Of a DNA stretch of 64,000 bases, positions 31,092-40,918 are shown piece by piece. The notes beneath the pieces are model-generated. The model was not told the DNA's origin and did no database searches. It worked only from the letters and a program-made list of their open reading frames with translations. Source of the DNA: Chrysophaeum taylorii (Eukaryota; Sar; Pelagophyceae; Pelagomonadales; Pelagomonadaceae); assembly GCA_029834535.1 (NCBI GenBank), contig JAQMWT010000093.1, positions 62,001 through 126,000 on the forward strand, read 5' to 3'. Both the position numbers and the translations under genes were made by a program. The first letter of the stretch is position 1. Each line of letters begins with the position of its first letter.

Positions 31092-31801
31092 TCAAATGAG
31101 TACCATGGAGTCGACCCTCGGCATCGAATCTGAGTTTTGGTCCTCGTCGTCGACGGGTGGAAGGGTCCCTTTTGGAGGGGGTTCGGAGCACGCGCGAGAG
31201 GGCCCCGCGAGCTTGTCGAGGTCGGCTTGGGAGCTCGTGTTTTTTCGGAGGTTCTTCGCAGCTGCGCGAGCAGTAAAAAAAGGAAGCAACAACGCTCACA
31301 AAGACCGAGCGAACTCGCGACGTTCGCCGAGCGGTTGACCCAGCTCGGTATCGAGACGCCGATAAGGCGGTAGGCCAACGTCTCCACAAAGTGGTTGCAG
31401 TTTCGATTGATGATGTTGTAGCTGCCGGGACGGAACTCGTCGGCGAGCTCGTCGAGGATTATCTCTATATCCTCCTTGGACCCCCAGTACTTTCCGAGCG
31501 AGATCGACTCGTTGAGTCGGCAGAAAGGCATCCGTAGGCCGGGCATGCGGATGATGCCCGAGCTGTTGAAGGTGTACTCCATCTCCTCGATCTGGAGCCC
31601 GCTATGATGAATGCCCAACCCGAAGAAGGACATCAGACTCTGTGAGTACGAATCGCTCTGCTTGACGAAGTCGTACACGTTCAACGTCACCAGCAGATGC
31701 GACGACAACGGCTGCCTCGGCCCGCCATGATTCTTCGGCCATGTTGTCATCGTCACCTGAGGACCGAGCTCCGAGCCATCGTGGACAACAACAACTTCCA
31801 C
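31092..31801 (-). CDS. PPPDE (DUF862) deubiquitinase/deSUMOylase-like cysteine peptidase, 2 exons
   Basis: I read complement(join(31092..31261,31300..31801)), 223 residues, with a 38-nt intron (GTGAGCG to GCGCAG). The PPPDE core starts VTLNVYDF. The catalytic His lies in FFGLGIHHSGLQI and the catalytic Cys in YNIINRNCNHFVETLAYRL, both at family spacing. YWGSKEDIEIILDELADEF between them is also conserved. It should cleave ubiquitin or SUMO-like isopeptide bonds, as DeSI proteins do. Without the splice the frame runs on through unconserved sequence. The spliced tail (KNLRKNTSSQADLDKL... ending DSMVLI) is short and acidic. Met18 (31750) is an alternative start. Confidence 0.88.
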
Positions 31802-33534
31802 GGGGTCCTATATGTGGGAACTTTATCCCTGTCCCAAAATGAGGTTGTGTCCCTTAGATTTCTTTCGTTTCGTTTTGTTTCCTGAATTCTCAGATCAGAC
31901 GACCCCTCCTCCATATATGAGACGCAGTCGCCTTGCAACCAAAAGCCTATTGCCCAACCCCAAGTCGCGCCGCGGCGATGACTGACATACCCCGACTAGG
32001 CCCCGCATACCCATCTACGCCCTTCAGGCACACCCTTCATGTCCCCGCACGACGCACCACAGGCCCTTCATGCACTCACGCGCACCCTCCCCACTTTAAC
32101 TAATTAACTAACTAACTAACTAACTAATTAACTATCTTCAGACCTCTCCCGAGCATGGGAGCCAGGCCGGACCGACAGGCGCCAGTCCAGAATCACGGGT
32201 CTGTAGACGAGGGGCGCCGAAAGGTGGGTCGGCAAAGAGAGTGATCATCAGGCTTCTCGCCATATTAGCAGTCTAACCTTTAAAAACCCCATGTCGCAGC
32301 ACGTCCGCTGCGGTTCCTGCTGTGTTCGCTAGTGAGAATAGCCCCTCAAAACCGAAATCACGTTCGGTGGGTGAAAAAAGAAGCAGAGTGTGGTTTGTGT
32401 ATTTCCGGCCGCGCAGAAAGCAACATTCTAACTACGACTCGCTGAGCCAGCCTGAGATTTGCTCGCCATGCATACGCAGAGGGAACCCGTGGCTCGGATG
32501 ACACAGTCGCAATCTAAACTGGAATCAGGGCGATAAGGAGAGAGCGGGAGAAAGGAGGACATCTGCAAGCCGGATTCATCAGATTGCCTACTTGCCCGCT
32601 TTTCCCCGCCCCGGCTTGATAGGTCCGCGCCGTACGCTTTCAGGAACGTAGTTGCGCTAGACAATCGCGTTGGCCGCGCACTAAGCGCTAGGCCGCGCAA
32701 ATAGAACCCCCTTGTCGGCCTACCCACCTCGCGCGCCGCATTCCCGTGTGGTGCTAAAAAAAAATGCCCAAGACTATATCCGCACATTGTTGGAATATCT
32801 AGGGAACGAAATGGATGCGCATGAAAAAAAAAGGAATCACAGGTGAAAGCTGAGCAATGTGCGCCAGGGAGTGATTTAGCTCAAGTATGGCGCACAACAC
32901 ACGTACTCCTCGTGTTGAGACAAAAGCAGTGTGTAGTTGACACGCAAGCAGCATGACGCAGCTCAGTTGACTTCCGTAGCACTATTCACCGCGTGCCTAA
33001 GCCAACAGGGTTGCGACTCTCACAATAGGGGCCGCACCAGGTGTCTTCAGGGAAGCGCGAGAGGGCCTTGCGGATGTCTTCGTCGTAGACTCCTGGGATG
33101 GATGTGTGAAATGTATCGGCGACAAACAACCGCACCATCCTCATATCTTGGGCAAACCAAGGGGCCATGTTGTGTTTTTGGGATCTGCACGTGACCTAAC
33201 TCGTCACTCATCTCGTGAGAGTTGTTCGCGCCCATGATCTTGGAGAGCGAGATCACCCAAGAACAATAATGAAACTAACCCTTAAGCGTTCCAAGAATCC
33301 CACTTTTTGCCACGAACCACGAGATACTAACCCGTTCAAAATTTTCCTTCACCCGTTTCAAATTACACCTCCGGCAACGGCATTACGCACTAGCCGCACT
33401 GGGCCTCTTTCATTCTGCGCCCGCCCTGCCTTTACCCACTTAGTTTACACCTTCATACCCCCACCCCAGCACGCGAGTAGCAGACCCGAACCTCGACTTT
33501 TGTCACATTTTTTTGGTCGAGACACCGTTGCCGT
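31802..33534. other. Gene-poor stretch with an AACT microsatellite and one possible exon
   Basis: About 1.7 kb, AT-richer than average. TAACTAACTAACTAAC runs at about 32097-32133. On the - strand at 32986-33168 an open frame reads MAPWFAQDMRMVRLFVADTF then GVYDEDIRKALSRFPEDTW; it looks like true coding sequence but is isolated and unrecognised, perhaps an exon or a gene remnant. Nothing else is supported. Confidence 0.4.
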
Positions 33535-34679
33535 CTAGTCACTATTGCTACCATGTGTAGTCCAAAAGGAGATGGCGCCGTCGAAGCTGGCAGCGAGTAA
33601 GTTTGCCGCCTTGGGGTGCCAGGCGAGGGAGGAGGTTGCCCGCCTGTGTCTCTTCGTGTTGTCATCAGGCACGTCAGGCGCGGCGCTGGGAGGACGTACG
33701 TATGCACCCCGTCGAGTTCGGCAGCGATGTCGGCATTGACGAGCCGCCACAGCACCTACGCGACCATCGATCAAAGAGACGCGAGGAGAGGAGGAAAATC
33801 ACAGACCACTCGACCATCTTCCGAGCCCGAGGCGATGTGAGCATCGTCGTGAGAGAAACAGGATTCGAGCGCGTAGCTGGCATGAAGATGGCCAGTGTAC
33901 ATATTGAGTTGGGTTCCGCTCGCAATCTCGAGCAGGCGCACAGAGGAGTCTAGGCAAGAGGCGGCAACGCATGCGCCTGGCCGCGGCTGCAGTTGACACG
34001 GTTGGTCCCGTACAACAACCCACCGTCGTGCGAGAGCGCGACGCTCGTCACGGGAGCGCCAAGGTTATCGGAGTTCATCTGGGGTCCCACAAACAGTCGG
34101 CTGTCAATCTCATGAAGGCCTTACCAAGCCGCGGCGGAGGTCGTAGGTGCGCACACATCCGTCAACGCTCGCGGCCACGATGGCCCAGTCGGTGGCGCGG
34201 TCGCGGGCGACGACCAGGCTCGTGACCGAATCCTTGAAGTCGCTGAGCGTCTGGATCGCAGCGCGCGACTGCGAACGCAGGTCCCAGAGCCGCGCCGTGT
34301 TGTCATAGGAGGCTGTCGCGAGCACCTGTTCGTCGACGCCAGCAAACGCGACAGCGTTTATGCGGGCCGCGTGGCCTTCGAGGCGCTTTAGAACGGCACC
34401 TGTCGCCACGTTCCACACGAAGGCCGCGCTATCGCCACCACACGACGCGAAGCGTGTCGAGTCCCGCGCGATCGCGACCTTACTTACCTCTGAGGCGTGC
34501 TGTCCGGAGTACTCTTTGATCAGCAGTGCCCCCGTCTGCGCGGCAGGACGCGACGGATTCCACAGCAAGATGCGCCGGTCGGCGCCACACGACATGCAGT
34601 ACGCGCCATCGTTCGTGTACCGCACGCCCAGCACGGCACCCTTGTGCGACCGCAGCGTGCGCGTGTGGATCATCCTCAC
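33535..34679 (-). CDS. WDR83: WDR83/MORG1 WD40-repeat protein, 5 exons
   Basis: I read complement(join(33535..33643,33700..33755,33810..33976,34024..34078,34125..34679)), 313 residues, close to animal WDR83 length. Introns are 56, 54, 47 and 46 nt, all GT-AG and phase-consistent. Conserved blocks are LRSHKGAVLGVRYTNDGAYCMSCGAD, LLIKEYSGQ, ASCGGDSAAFVWNVATG, DSVTSLVVARD, DGCVRTYDLRRG, GAPVTSVALSHDG|ACVAASCLDSSVRLL across a junction, ASGSEDGR|V and SSLAWHPKAANLLAASFDG. Every junction restores the WDR83 alignment. The family scaffolds MAP-kinase modules and also associates with the spliceosome. Seven WD blades fit the whole chain. Confidence 0.95.
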
Positions 34680-34811
34680 ATTCTTTCACACTTACCCTAT
34701 GGCTTCATTTTTCAGTTTTTAACCCGCCTCACGATGGTTTTGTTTCGGACGCCTTCGTCAACGATCGGCACGATGGACCGATTCTTATATGGTTACGTAA
34801 TGGTTGGTAGG

Positions 34812-37800
34812 TTACTCGAAGTCGTCCTCATATTCGTCGTGGGTGTGGTTCGCAGTCTTCGCCCGGGCTTGTGCAAACTGGCGCGCGAGTTTGGTTTGGT
34901 GCTCGATGGCGGCGTCGAGGAGCTTGGTGACTGCGTGGATTAGAAAAGGGGCAGTCTCGTTGGCGTCAGTGGGGACGTGCTCTGCTCCGACGCTGTCGAG
35001 GTGTGTGTCGAGGCGTTGGCGGAAATTTCGAACGCCGGCGCGAAGGGTGTCGGCCTCCTGCGTGGCCTTTTGGGCCAGACGGCGAGATTCGAGATCGACG
35101 TTGACGTTGGCGTCAAGGAACTCGCGGGCACGCTTCTGCTCGTTTTGGATGTATGCTTCGAGCTGTTCGCGAGTTTCGGCGAGTTCATCGCGCGTCTCTG
35201 TGAGTCTGTCGGTGAGATTGACGTAGGCTTCGGAGCCGTTGTCGAGGTCCTCGCGCAGAAGCTCAATGTCGTTGGAGAGCTGTTCCTCCTTGTCACGCGC
35301 CGCGTCGCGCTCCTCCTCGGCGACCTTGAGGGCCAGCTCGGCGGCCTCGAGCGAGGCGTGGGCGTCGTCGCGGGCCTTCGCAAGGTCGGAAATCGACGCC
35401 TCGGCGAGAGTCTGGGCCTGTCGCGCGACGGCGACGTCGCCCTCAGCCGCCCGGAGCTGCGCCTTTAGCGCCTCCAAGTCAGACTCAAGCGTGAGCGCCA
35501 TCGTTTGCTGCTCGAGCTGCGCTCGTTCGGCGGCGGCAGCGCGCTCAGTCTCGCGGTTTGAGGCCTCGAGCGCGGCATGGACGTCCGCGCGCGAAGCGCG
35601 CGCCTGCTTTTCGGCGGCCTGCGCGCGCGATCGCGCGTCGTCGGCTTCGTCACGCAAGCTCGCCGCCTCGCGCTTTGCGTCCTCGGCGGACTCTGTCGCG
35701 AACTTGAGGCGCTCCTCGAGTGCCTGGAGCTTAGCGTCTGCGGCTTCACTCCGCGCGGTAACTGCCACCTCTCGCTCGCGGGATTTCTTGGCCTGCGCCT
35801 CGGCATCCGCGAGTGCCTGTTTGTGCTCCTGGTCGGACTTGGCGCGCTTCTCGGTCTCAGCGCTCAGGCGGTCACGCGCCGCTTGGGCATTCTTGAGCTC
35901 ACCTCGAAGCCTTGCTGTCTCGGTCTCAGCTGCTGCTCGCTTGTCAGTAAGCTCGCAAAGACGTGCATTGGACGCCTCGAGCACGCGGCTCGCCTCGGCG
36001 GCGCCGGCTCGAGCTGCTGCCAGCTCGTCGCGCGCAGATGCTAGTTCTTGGTCGAACGCTGAAACGCGTTCGGCCTGCGATTTGCGCTCGGCCTCAGCCG
36101 ATGCCTGCGCAGCTTTGAGCGCCGCGTTGAGCTCTGCGACTTGCGCCTGATGCCGACTCTCGGCTTCGCCGAGGCCCTTCTGCGCTGCCTCGATCGCAGA
36201 TTCTTTTTGAGCCTCGAGACGCGCCGCCATCTCGGCCGCGCGACTCTCTGTCTCGGACAGCCGTAGCTCGGCGTCTCGTAGAGACCCCTCTACGCTCCCC
36301 AGCTTGACTGCTGCGGCCTCCAGCTGCGCCACTTGCTGCTGTACGAGCGCTTCAGCTGACGCGGCCTGGTCCTTGGTGGTCTGTAGAGCCGCCTCAAGCT
36401 CGCCTCGGCGCCGATTCGCGTCCTCGAGCTGCTCGCGCGCCTGGTCGAGGGCCGAAGTCGCCGCGTACTCGCGTTCTTCGGCCTCTTGGGCCGCCAATGC
36501 TTGCTGCTCGCCGTTTGCCGCCGCTACCTCAAGGTCGACTGTGAGCTTTGAAATGGCAGTCTGGGCCTCTTCGGCGCGCAAAGTCGCGGCGTTGCAGTCC
36601 GCCTCGGCCGCTGCCCGCCGTTCGTCGGCCGCGAGGAGCGCAGCACGTACTTCGTCGACCCTTGCCGTCGCCTCAGTGGCTCGCTGTTCGGCAACCTTGC
36701 GCAGCGCCTCGGCGCGCTGCGCTGCCTCCTGCAGCGCTCTCACCTCTTCGACGAGCTCTTCGGCCTTGCCGCGCTCCTCCTCTGCAGCCGCTTTCTGCGC
36801 GCGCGCCGCTGCCGTCGCCGCGTGCCGCGTCCCCTTCACAACCGCCGCCACGCCCGACACCATCGCCTCGCGCAACTTGCGCAGCTCGCGACCGAGTCTC
36901 TCGTGCGCCGTGTCGGCCTCCACCTTGCTCACTTCTTCCGCCACGATCACGGGTTCGGAAGCACATTCTTCCACCACCTCGAGTGCTGCCCGGCACGCCG
37001 GCATCATGCCATGTGGCTTGGGATGGTCGCCGCCGCCATCGTTCCATGCGAAGGCCTCGGGGGAAATGCGACACCTTGTCGCCACCGGTACGTCGGACGG
37101 CAGATTCGCACAGCTCGTCGCTGCGCCCACTGAGAACGTGTTTTGCCACTCGCCGCCATCGGCAGGCACGAGTTCCACTGACACCGAAGTTGGCCGCGTC
37201 GTCCAACATCTCGTCCCCTGCCGCAGCGGTGGCAGGTGAGCCGCAGCGGCGACAGCAACAGCTTGCATGAGTGCGTTCGTCCCCTCAACGCCCTGGCCCG
37301 CCAGGATCGACTCCGAGCTCGCGACGTAGCCGCCAATATCGGCCGATCCATCGTCCTTGGCCTCGGAAAGGTGTGCCACAGACGGCGTCGCACACACGGC
37401 AGCAATCAACGCGCGAAAAAAGTCGCGACGCGCCTCTTTCGACGACGCAGAGTCCTCGTTGGCTACCCACGCTCCGCCGCCCTGGAGAAAGTCGGCTGGC
37501 GCCCCCGCCGCGACGGCGGCGACAACGTCTTGCAGAAACCGCACCGGTGGCCGTTGGAGCAACTTCTCCGCCTTCTCCGGTTTGAGGCGGAGCGACGGCC
37601 ACGAGATAACACGGCCTAACAGCGTTACTGTCAAATGGCGATCTGCCCCGTCGACACGCGAAGCCGGTTTCATGTCGTGGCGCTTCTCGTCGGCGTCTTC
37701 CTCGAGGACAGTTCCCGGCAAGAGTAGCACGCTCGAGACGACCGAGGGCTTGGCGAAGTCGAACTGCAGGTAAGGTCGCTTGTCATCAGATCCAGGAATC

Positions 37801-40082
37801 CAACCAAGCGGCCCGCCCGACGATGTATCACCGCTGGCTATCGCCGCCGCGACGTCGCCTGAAGACGCGAGCTTGGGGCTCTGCCGCCCTACCCGTGATG
37901 GTGGGAGGTCACCGCGATCCTCAAGGGTGCGCGTCGAGGATTGTGCCTCAAGTTTCTCGGCCACGTGCTGCGCGACCTTGGCCGCCTCGACTGCCGCCAC
38001 TGCCACTTGCGTGAGGTTTTCGACCGACGATTTTAAGCTCTCGCGCACGTCTTCAGGACACGTCGCGTCGCTCGCAAGACCGTCGCCAGTGGCCTCGACT
38101 TCGGCGGCGAGCTCGTGGGCCATAGACCACAAGTCAGAGTGCTGCCTGCCGCCCGCGATGAGGCTGGCACGGTTCACAAAAGCGTCGCGCCGCAAGGCGT
38201 CGCGCCTCGCGACGCACTGCTCCAGCACCAGCTTGATTCGTTCACGCTTTCGCGCATCCTTGGCTGCCGAGTCTTTGTCCTTGGCGTCACTCTTGGGGGT
38301 TGCAGCGGCGGGGCTGCTCGTCTTCTCCAACGCTGTACTCTCGGTAAAGGAGCGTTCGACCTCGGCGACGAGTTCGTCAGCTGCCGCCTGGAGCGCGGCG
38401 TCGGCTTCTTCTAACTTGGTGAGTTCTTTTACGAGGAGTCCAAAGCGTGCCTCGACGGCCTCTGCCGCGCCACGTTTGACGAGCGCCGACGCAGCGGCCG
38501 CCTCGTGCGCGGCTGTAGCCGAGTCGGCGGCGTTGTCCCGACCCTCGCAGTACCGGAGGTGGCGCAGGTCGGTGGCGAGAGCGTCCTGGAACACGCCAGC
38601 GTGCGCTCGGCGCTCCTTAGCTCGCGTCTCGAGTGTGCGGATATGGCGCGCCTGCTCGGCCCACTTCGTAGAGAGCGAGAGTTCTTTGACCGAGAGCTCG
38701 ACGTCGGCCTTTTGGCGCAGCAGCTGGAATCTGCGTCTGCGCTCGGCGTCGGCGCGCCGAGCAGCATCCTTGTGCGCCTTGCGCATCCTCGCGACCTCCG
38801 CCTCGTGGCGCCGTGACGCCTCTTGCTTTTCTTCCCACGTCTGCTTGGTCAGCGCTTCGGTCTCTGCTATCTGCTGCGCGAGTTTCTCCTCGGCCGCCCG
38901 CAGGGCCTCGACGTCGGCGCCGCCGCCTCCCTGCGCTGCCTCGGCCGCTTTCTCCGCGAGTATCTTCTTGAGCTTGGCGACCTCGTCGTTGAGCAGCTGG
39001 ATCTGACCTGCTTCCTCGTTTTTCGTCACGCTGACTTTGATGGTCTTCGCTCGCGCAGCGTAACGTAAGGTCGAAAGCGACTCGCGCGCGTTGGCCTTGG
39101 CTGGGCTCAGCGTCGCCAGCATCGTGCACAGTGCATTGCCGCCGAGCGACTCCTGGAGCACTCTCGTAAGCTTTGAATCGCGGTATGGAATGAAAACGCC
39201 TTTCTTGCCACGCGCGCGCTCGACCAGCCCGTTGATCACGCTGCCCAGCGTCGACAAAGACTTGTTGATGTTTGCGCCCTCCTTGAGGCGCGCCCCCGTT
39301 GCGCCCGTACGATCTGCGCGCTCGCTGCCGGCCAAGTCCACCAAGTTGAGCTTGGCGTAAACGTTTCGAGACTCGTCGGCCGTATCCTTCTGGTGCAACA
39401 TGAGTAGACATATCGAATGTGATCTCGATGACTCGGAGTTCATTTGCGTCGCGCCGACTGTCCGGTTGCGCCCCCCGAGCTCCATTAACTCCGACACCTT
39501 CACGGCGTCGCTGGCCACGATCTGCTGCAAGCCTTTGACATGGATCCCGAGCACGGGGTGCTCCTTGACCTGCAATCCGCCCGCTTTTTCCTTGTCCTTG
39601 CGCGGGCTCGGGTCCAGCAAGTCGTAGATAATTTCGTTGTAGATTTCGAAAAACGACATTTGGACGAGAAACCTTCGGCTCTCGTGCTCCTTCTGCTCCG
39701 CCTTGATGCGGTCAAAAATCGAAGCATTTATCCGCGGAATCAGGCCTTTGTTGTCGTCCGACGACAAGTCCCCGGACATTGACCACGATTTTCCCGACCC
39801 CGTCTGGCCGTAAGCGAAGACGGTGGAGTTGAAACCGTCGAACGCTGCCGTCACCACGGGCAACCCCACGTCCCGAAACACCTCCTCCTGACGCGAGGTG
39901 TCGTCGTAGACGTGGTCGAACGCGAACTCCACGTCGCTCTCGGGATTGTCCGGGTCAGCCAGCCGCGCTGTGGATCCGTCCTTCTTGAACACGGACACGT
40001 CTTTTTCAGACAGCTCCTTTTTGCTCAGCGGCCGGCACCGCAGCGCCACGCGAACATTCGTCACCTCGGCCTCGCGACCCAT
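34812..40082 (-). CDS. Kinesin with N-terminal motor and very long coiled coil
   Basis: 1756 residues from the ATG at 40082 (MGREAEVTNVRV), unspliced. The motor domain spans about 5-355, with FAYGQTGSGKSWSM (P-loop), NSESSRSHSI (switch I), LNLVDLAGSE (switch II) and a kinesin-3-like NKSLSTLGSVINGLVE...IPYRDSKLTRVLQESLGGN. A coiled coil follows (about 370-560). A middle region near 750-900 includes WIPGSDDKRPYLQFDFAKPSV, which resembles a beta-sandwich (discoidin-like) strand pattern. A second coiled coil, rich in Ala/Glu/Arg, runs from about 1110 to 1690. No FHA or PH domain is seen, so it is not a standard KIF1. It may be a flagellar or organelle kinesin. Confidence 0.93.
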   Translation of the reverse strand: MGREAEVTNVRVALRCRPLSKKELSEKDVSVFKKDGSTARLADPDNPESDVEFAFDHVYDDTSRQEEVFRDVGLPVVTAAFDGFNSTVFAYGQTGSGKSWSMSGDLSSDDNKGLIPRINASIFDRIKAEQKEHESRRFLVQMSFFEIYNEIIYDLLDPSPRKDKEKAGGLQVKEHPVLGIHVKGLQQIVASDAVKVSELMELGGRNRTVGATQMNSESSRSHSICLLMLHQKDTADESRNVYAKLNLVDLAGSERADRTGATGARLKEGANINKSLSTLGSVINGLVERARGKKGVFIPYRDSKLTRVLQESLGGNALCTMLATLSPAKANARESLSTLRYAARAKTIKVSVTKNEEAGQIQLLNDEVAKLKKILAEKAAEAAQGGGGADVEALRAAEEKLAQQIAETEALTKQTWEEKQEASRRHEAEVARMRKAHKDAARRADAERRRRFQLLRQKADVELSVKELSLSTKWAEQARHIRTLETRAKERRAHAGVFQDALATDLRHLRYCEGRDNAADSATAAHEAAAASALVKRGAAEAVEARFGLLVKELTKLEEADAALQAAADELVAEVERSFTESTALEKTSSPAAATPKSDAKDKDSAAKDARKRERIKLVLEQCVARRDALRRDAFVNRASLIAGGRQHSDLWSMAHELAAEVEATGDGLASDATCPEDVRESLKSSVENLTQVAVAAVEAAKVAQHVAEKLEAQSSTRTLEDRGDLPPSRVGRQSPKLASSGDVAAAIASGDTSSGGPLGWIPGSDDKRPYLQFDFAKPSVVSSVLLLPGTVLEEDADEKRHDMKPASRVDGADRHLTVTLLGRVISWPSLRLKPEKAEKLLQRPPVRFLQDVVAAVAAGAPADFLQGGGAWVANEDSASSKEARRDFFRALIAAVCATPSVAHLSEAKDDGSADIGGYVASSESILAGQGVEGTNALMQAVAVAAAAHLPPLRQGTRCWTTRPTSVSVELVPADGGEWQNTFSVGAATSCANLPSDVPVATRCRISPEAFAWNDGGGDHPKPHGMMPACRAALEVVEECASEPVIVAEEVSKVEADTAHERLGRELRKLREAMVSGVAAVVKGTRHAATAAARAQKAAAEEERGKAEELVEEVRALQEAAQRAEALRKVAEQRATEATARVDEVRAALLAADERRAAAEADCNAATLRAEEAQTAISKLTVDLEVAAANGEQQALAAQEAEEREYAATSALDQAREQLEDANRRRGELEAALQTTKDQAASAEALVQQQVAQLEAAAVKLGSVEGSLRDAELRLSETESRAAEMAARLEAQKESAIEAAQKGLGEAESRHQAQVAELNAALKAAQASAEAERKSQAERVSAFDQELASARDELAAARAGAAEASRVLEASNARLCELTDKRAAAETETARLRGELKNAQAARDRLSAETEKRAKSDQEHKQALADAEAQAKKSREREVAVTARSEAADAKLQALEERLKFATESAEDAKREAASLRDEADDARSRAQAAEKQARASRADVHAALEASNRETERAAAAERAQLEQQTMALTLESDLEALKAQLRAAEGDVAVARQAQTLAEASISDLAKARDDAHASLEAAELALKVAEEERDAARDKEEQLSNDIELLREDLDNGSEAYVNLTDRLTETRDELAETREQLEAYIQNEQKRAREFLDANVNVDLESRRLAQKATQEADTLRAGVRNFRQRLDTHLDSVGAEHVPTDANETAPFLIHAVTKLLDAAIEHQTKLARQFAQARAKTANHTHDEYEDDFE

Positions 40083-40198
40083 GTCGTACAAAAAAGCCTT
40101 CTTAGGGCCGTAGCATCGTTGATGCAGCAAGAGGCGAATCCGTCGTTTTCCGTCAGACTTATTATTATCACTATTATTGTTTGGTCGCTTACCCTTGG
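40083..40198. promoter_or_regulatory. Bidirectional promoter region, kinesin / TRM112
   Basis: Only 116 bp separate the two start codons, so both divergent genes must share this region. It contains an AT-rich core (TTATTATTATCACTATTATTG). No TATA box or known factor site can be assigned. Confidence 0.5.
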
Positions 40199-40849
40199 AT
40201 GCGGCTGCTCACGGTGAACGCGCTCAAGTGCACTCGCAAGGACGTGACCGGCGAAGGACGGTTGCGGCTGGTTGCCACGAAGATCGAGGTGCGGACACGG
40301 CGACGCGAATCACCCCAGGTGGCAGATGCGCGAGGCGGATTACGACAAGAGCTTCTTGCAGCACGTGCTGCCGACGCTCGACGTGCGCTCCCCTCTGACG
40401 ACCCCCAGACCTCCGCGCAGTGGCAATCGCTCCGTGCGTCCGCGACCGCCATTGGAGTCACGTCGCTTCCCGAGACGCTCGACGTGAGTTGGCTTCTTTA
40501 TCGCGTTTGGTTGGTTGGTTGACTGGCCATGGCCACTAGTTCTTTCTTTCTTTCTTTATTTCTTTTTTTTTCAGGCGTAATAATAATATGGCGGCGTTCG
40601 TTCGTTGAAATACACCGAAGAAACAAATTATGATCCACGCGCGCAGAACGAGCTCTCTCGACGACGCCTTTTTGCGAGCGCTGCACCACGTGCTCTTCGA
40701 CGTCCACGTAATCGAGGGTCAGTTGGTGTGCGAGGAGACGGGCCAGGTGTTTCCCATCGAGGAGGGTCGGCCTAACATGATGTGGGTGGTCTCCAAAGGC
40801 ACACACGCGCCCTCACACTGTCCTCAGGCTCGCCGAAACCCACGTCTAG
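40199..40849 (+). CDS. TRM112: TRM112 methyltransferase activator, 5 exons
   Basis: I read join(40199..40288,40326..40382,40421..40483,40621..40781,40828..40849), 130 residues (human TRMT112 has 125). Introns are 37, 38, 137 and 46 nt. The spliced chain begins MRLLTVNALKC, continues through EADYDKSFLQHVLPTLDWQSLR and LPETLD, then FLRALHHVLFDVHVIEGQLVCEETGQVFPIEEGRPNMM and ends LAETHV, matching the family throughout. Of the usual zinc ligands only VCEETG Cys is visible in the second half. TRM112 stabilises methyltransferases for tRNA, rRNA and release factor eRF1. The third junction (40484-40620) is the least certain, as its acceptor CCGAAG is weak. Confidence 0.9.
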
Positions 40850-40918
40850 CCTCGGTGCCCCGCGTGGCTGGCACAACGACATAAAAATCGAGGAGGGAAT
40901 GAGATTCGAGCGAGCACC

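Noticed and set aside
34079-34124. A 16-nt or 24-nt intron in WDR83 after DLRRGL
   Set aside because: Neither preserves the family alignment as well as the 46-nt intron 34079-34124, which gives MNSDNLGAPVTSVALSHDG.
34812-40130. Many long open frames antisense to the kinesin (for example 35239-36150 and 37780-39006 on +)
   Set aside because: Their composition (Ser/Ala/Arg-rich) is the mirror of GC-rich coiled-coil codons, and the - strand kinesin is certain.
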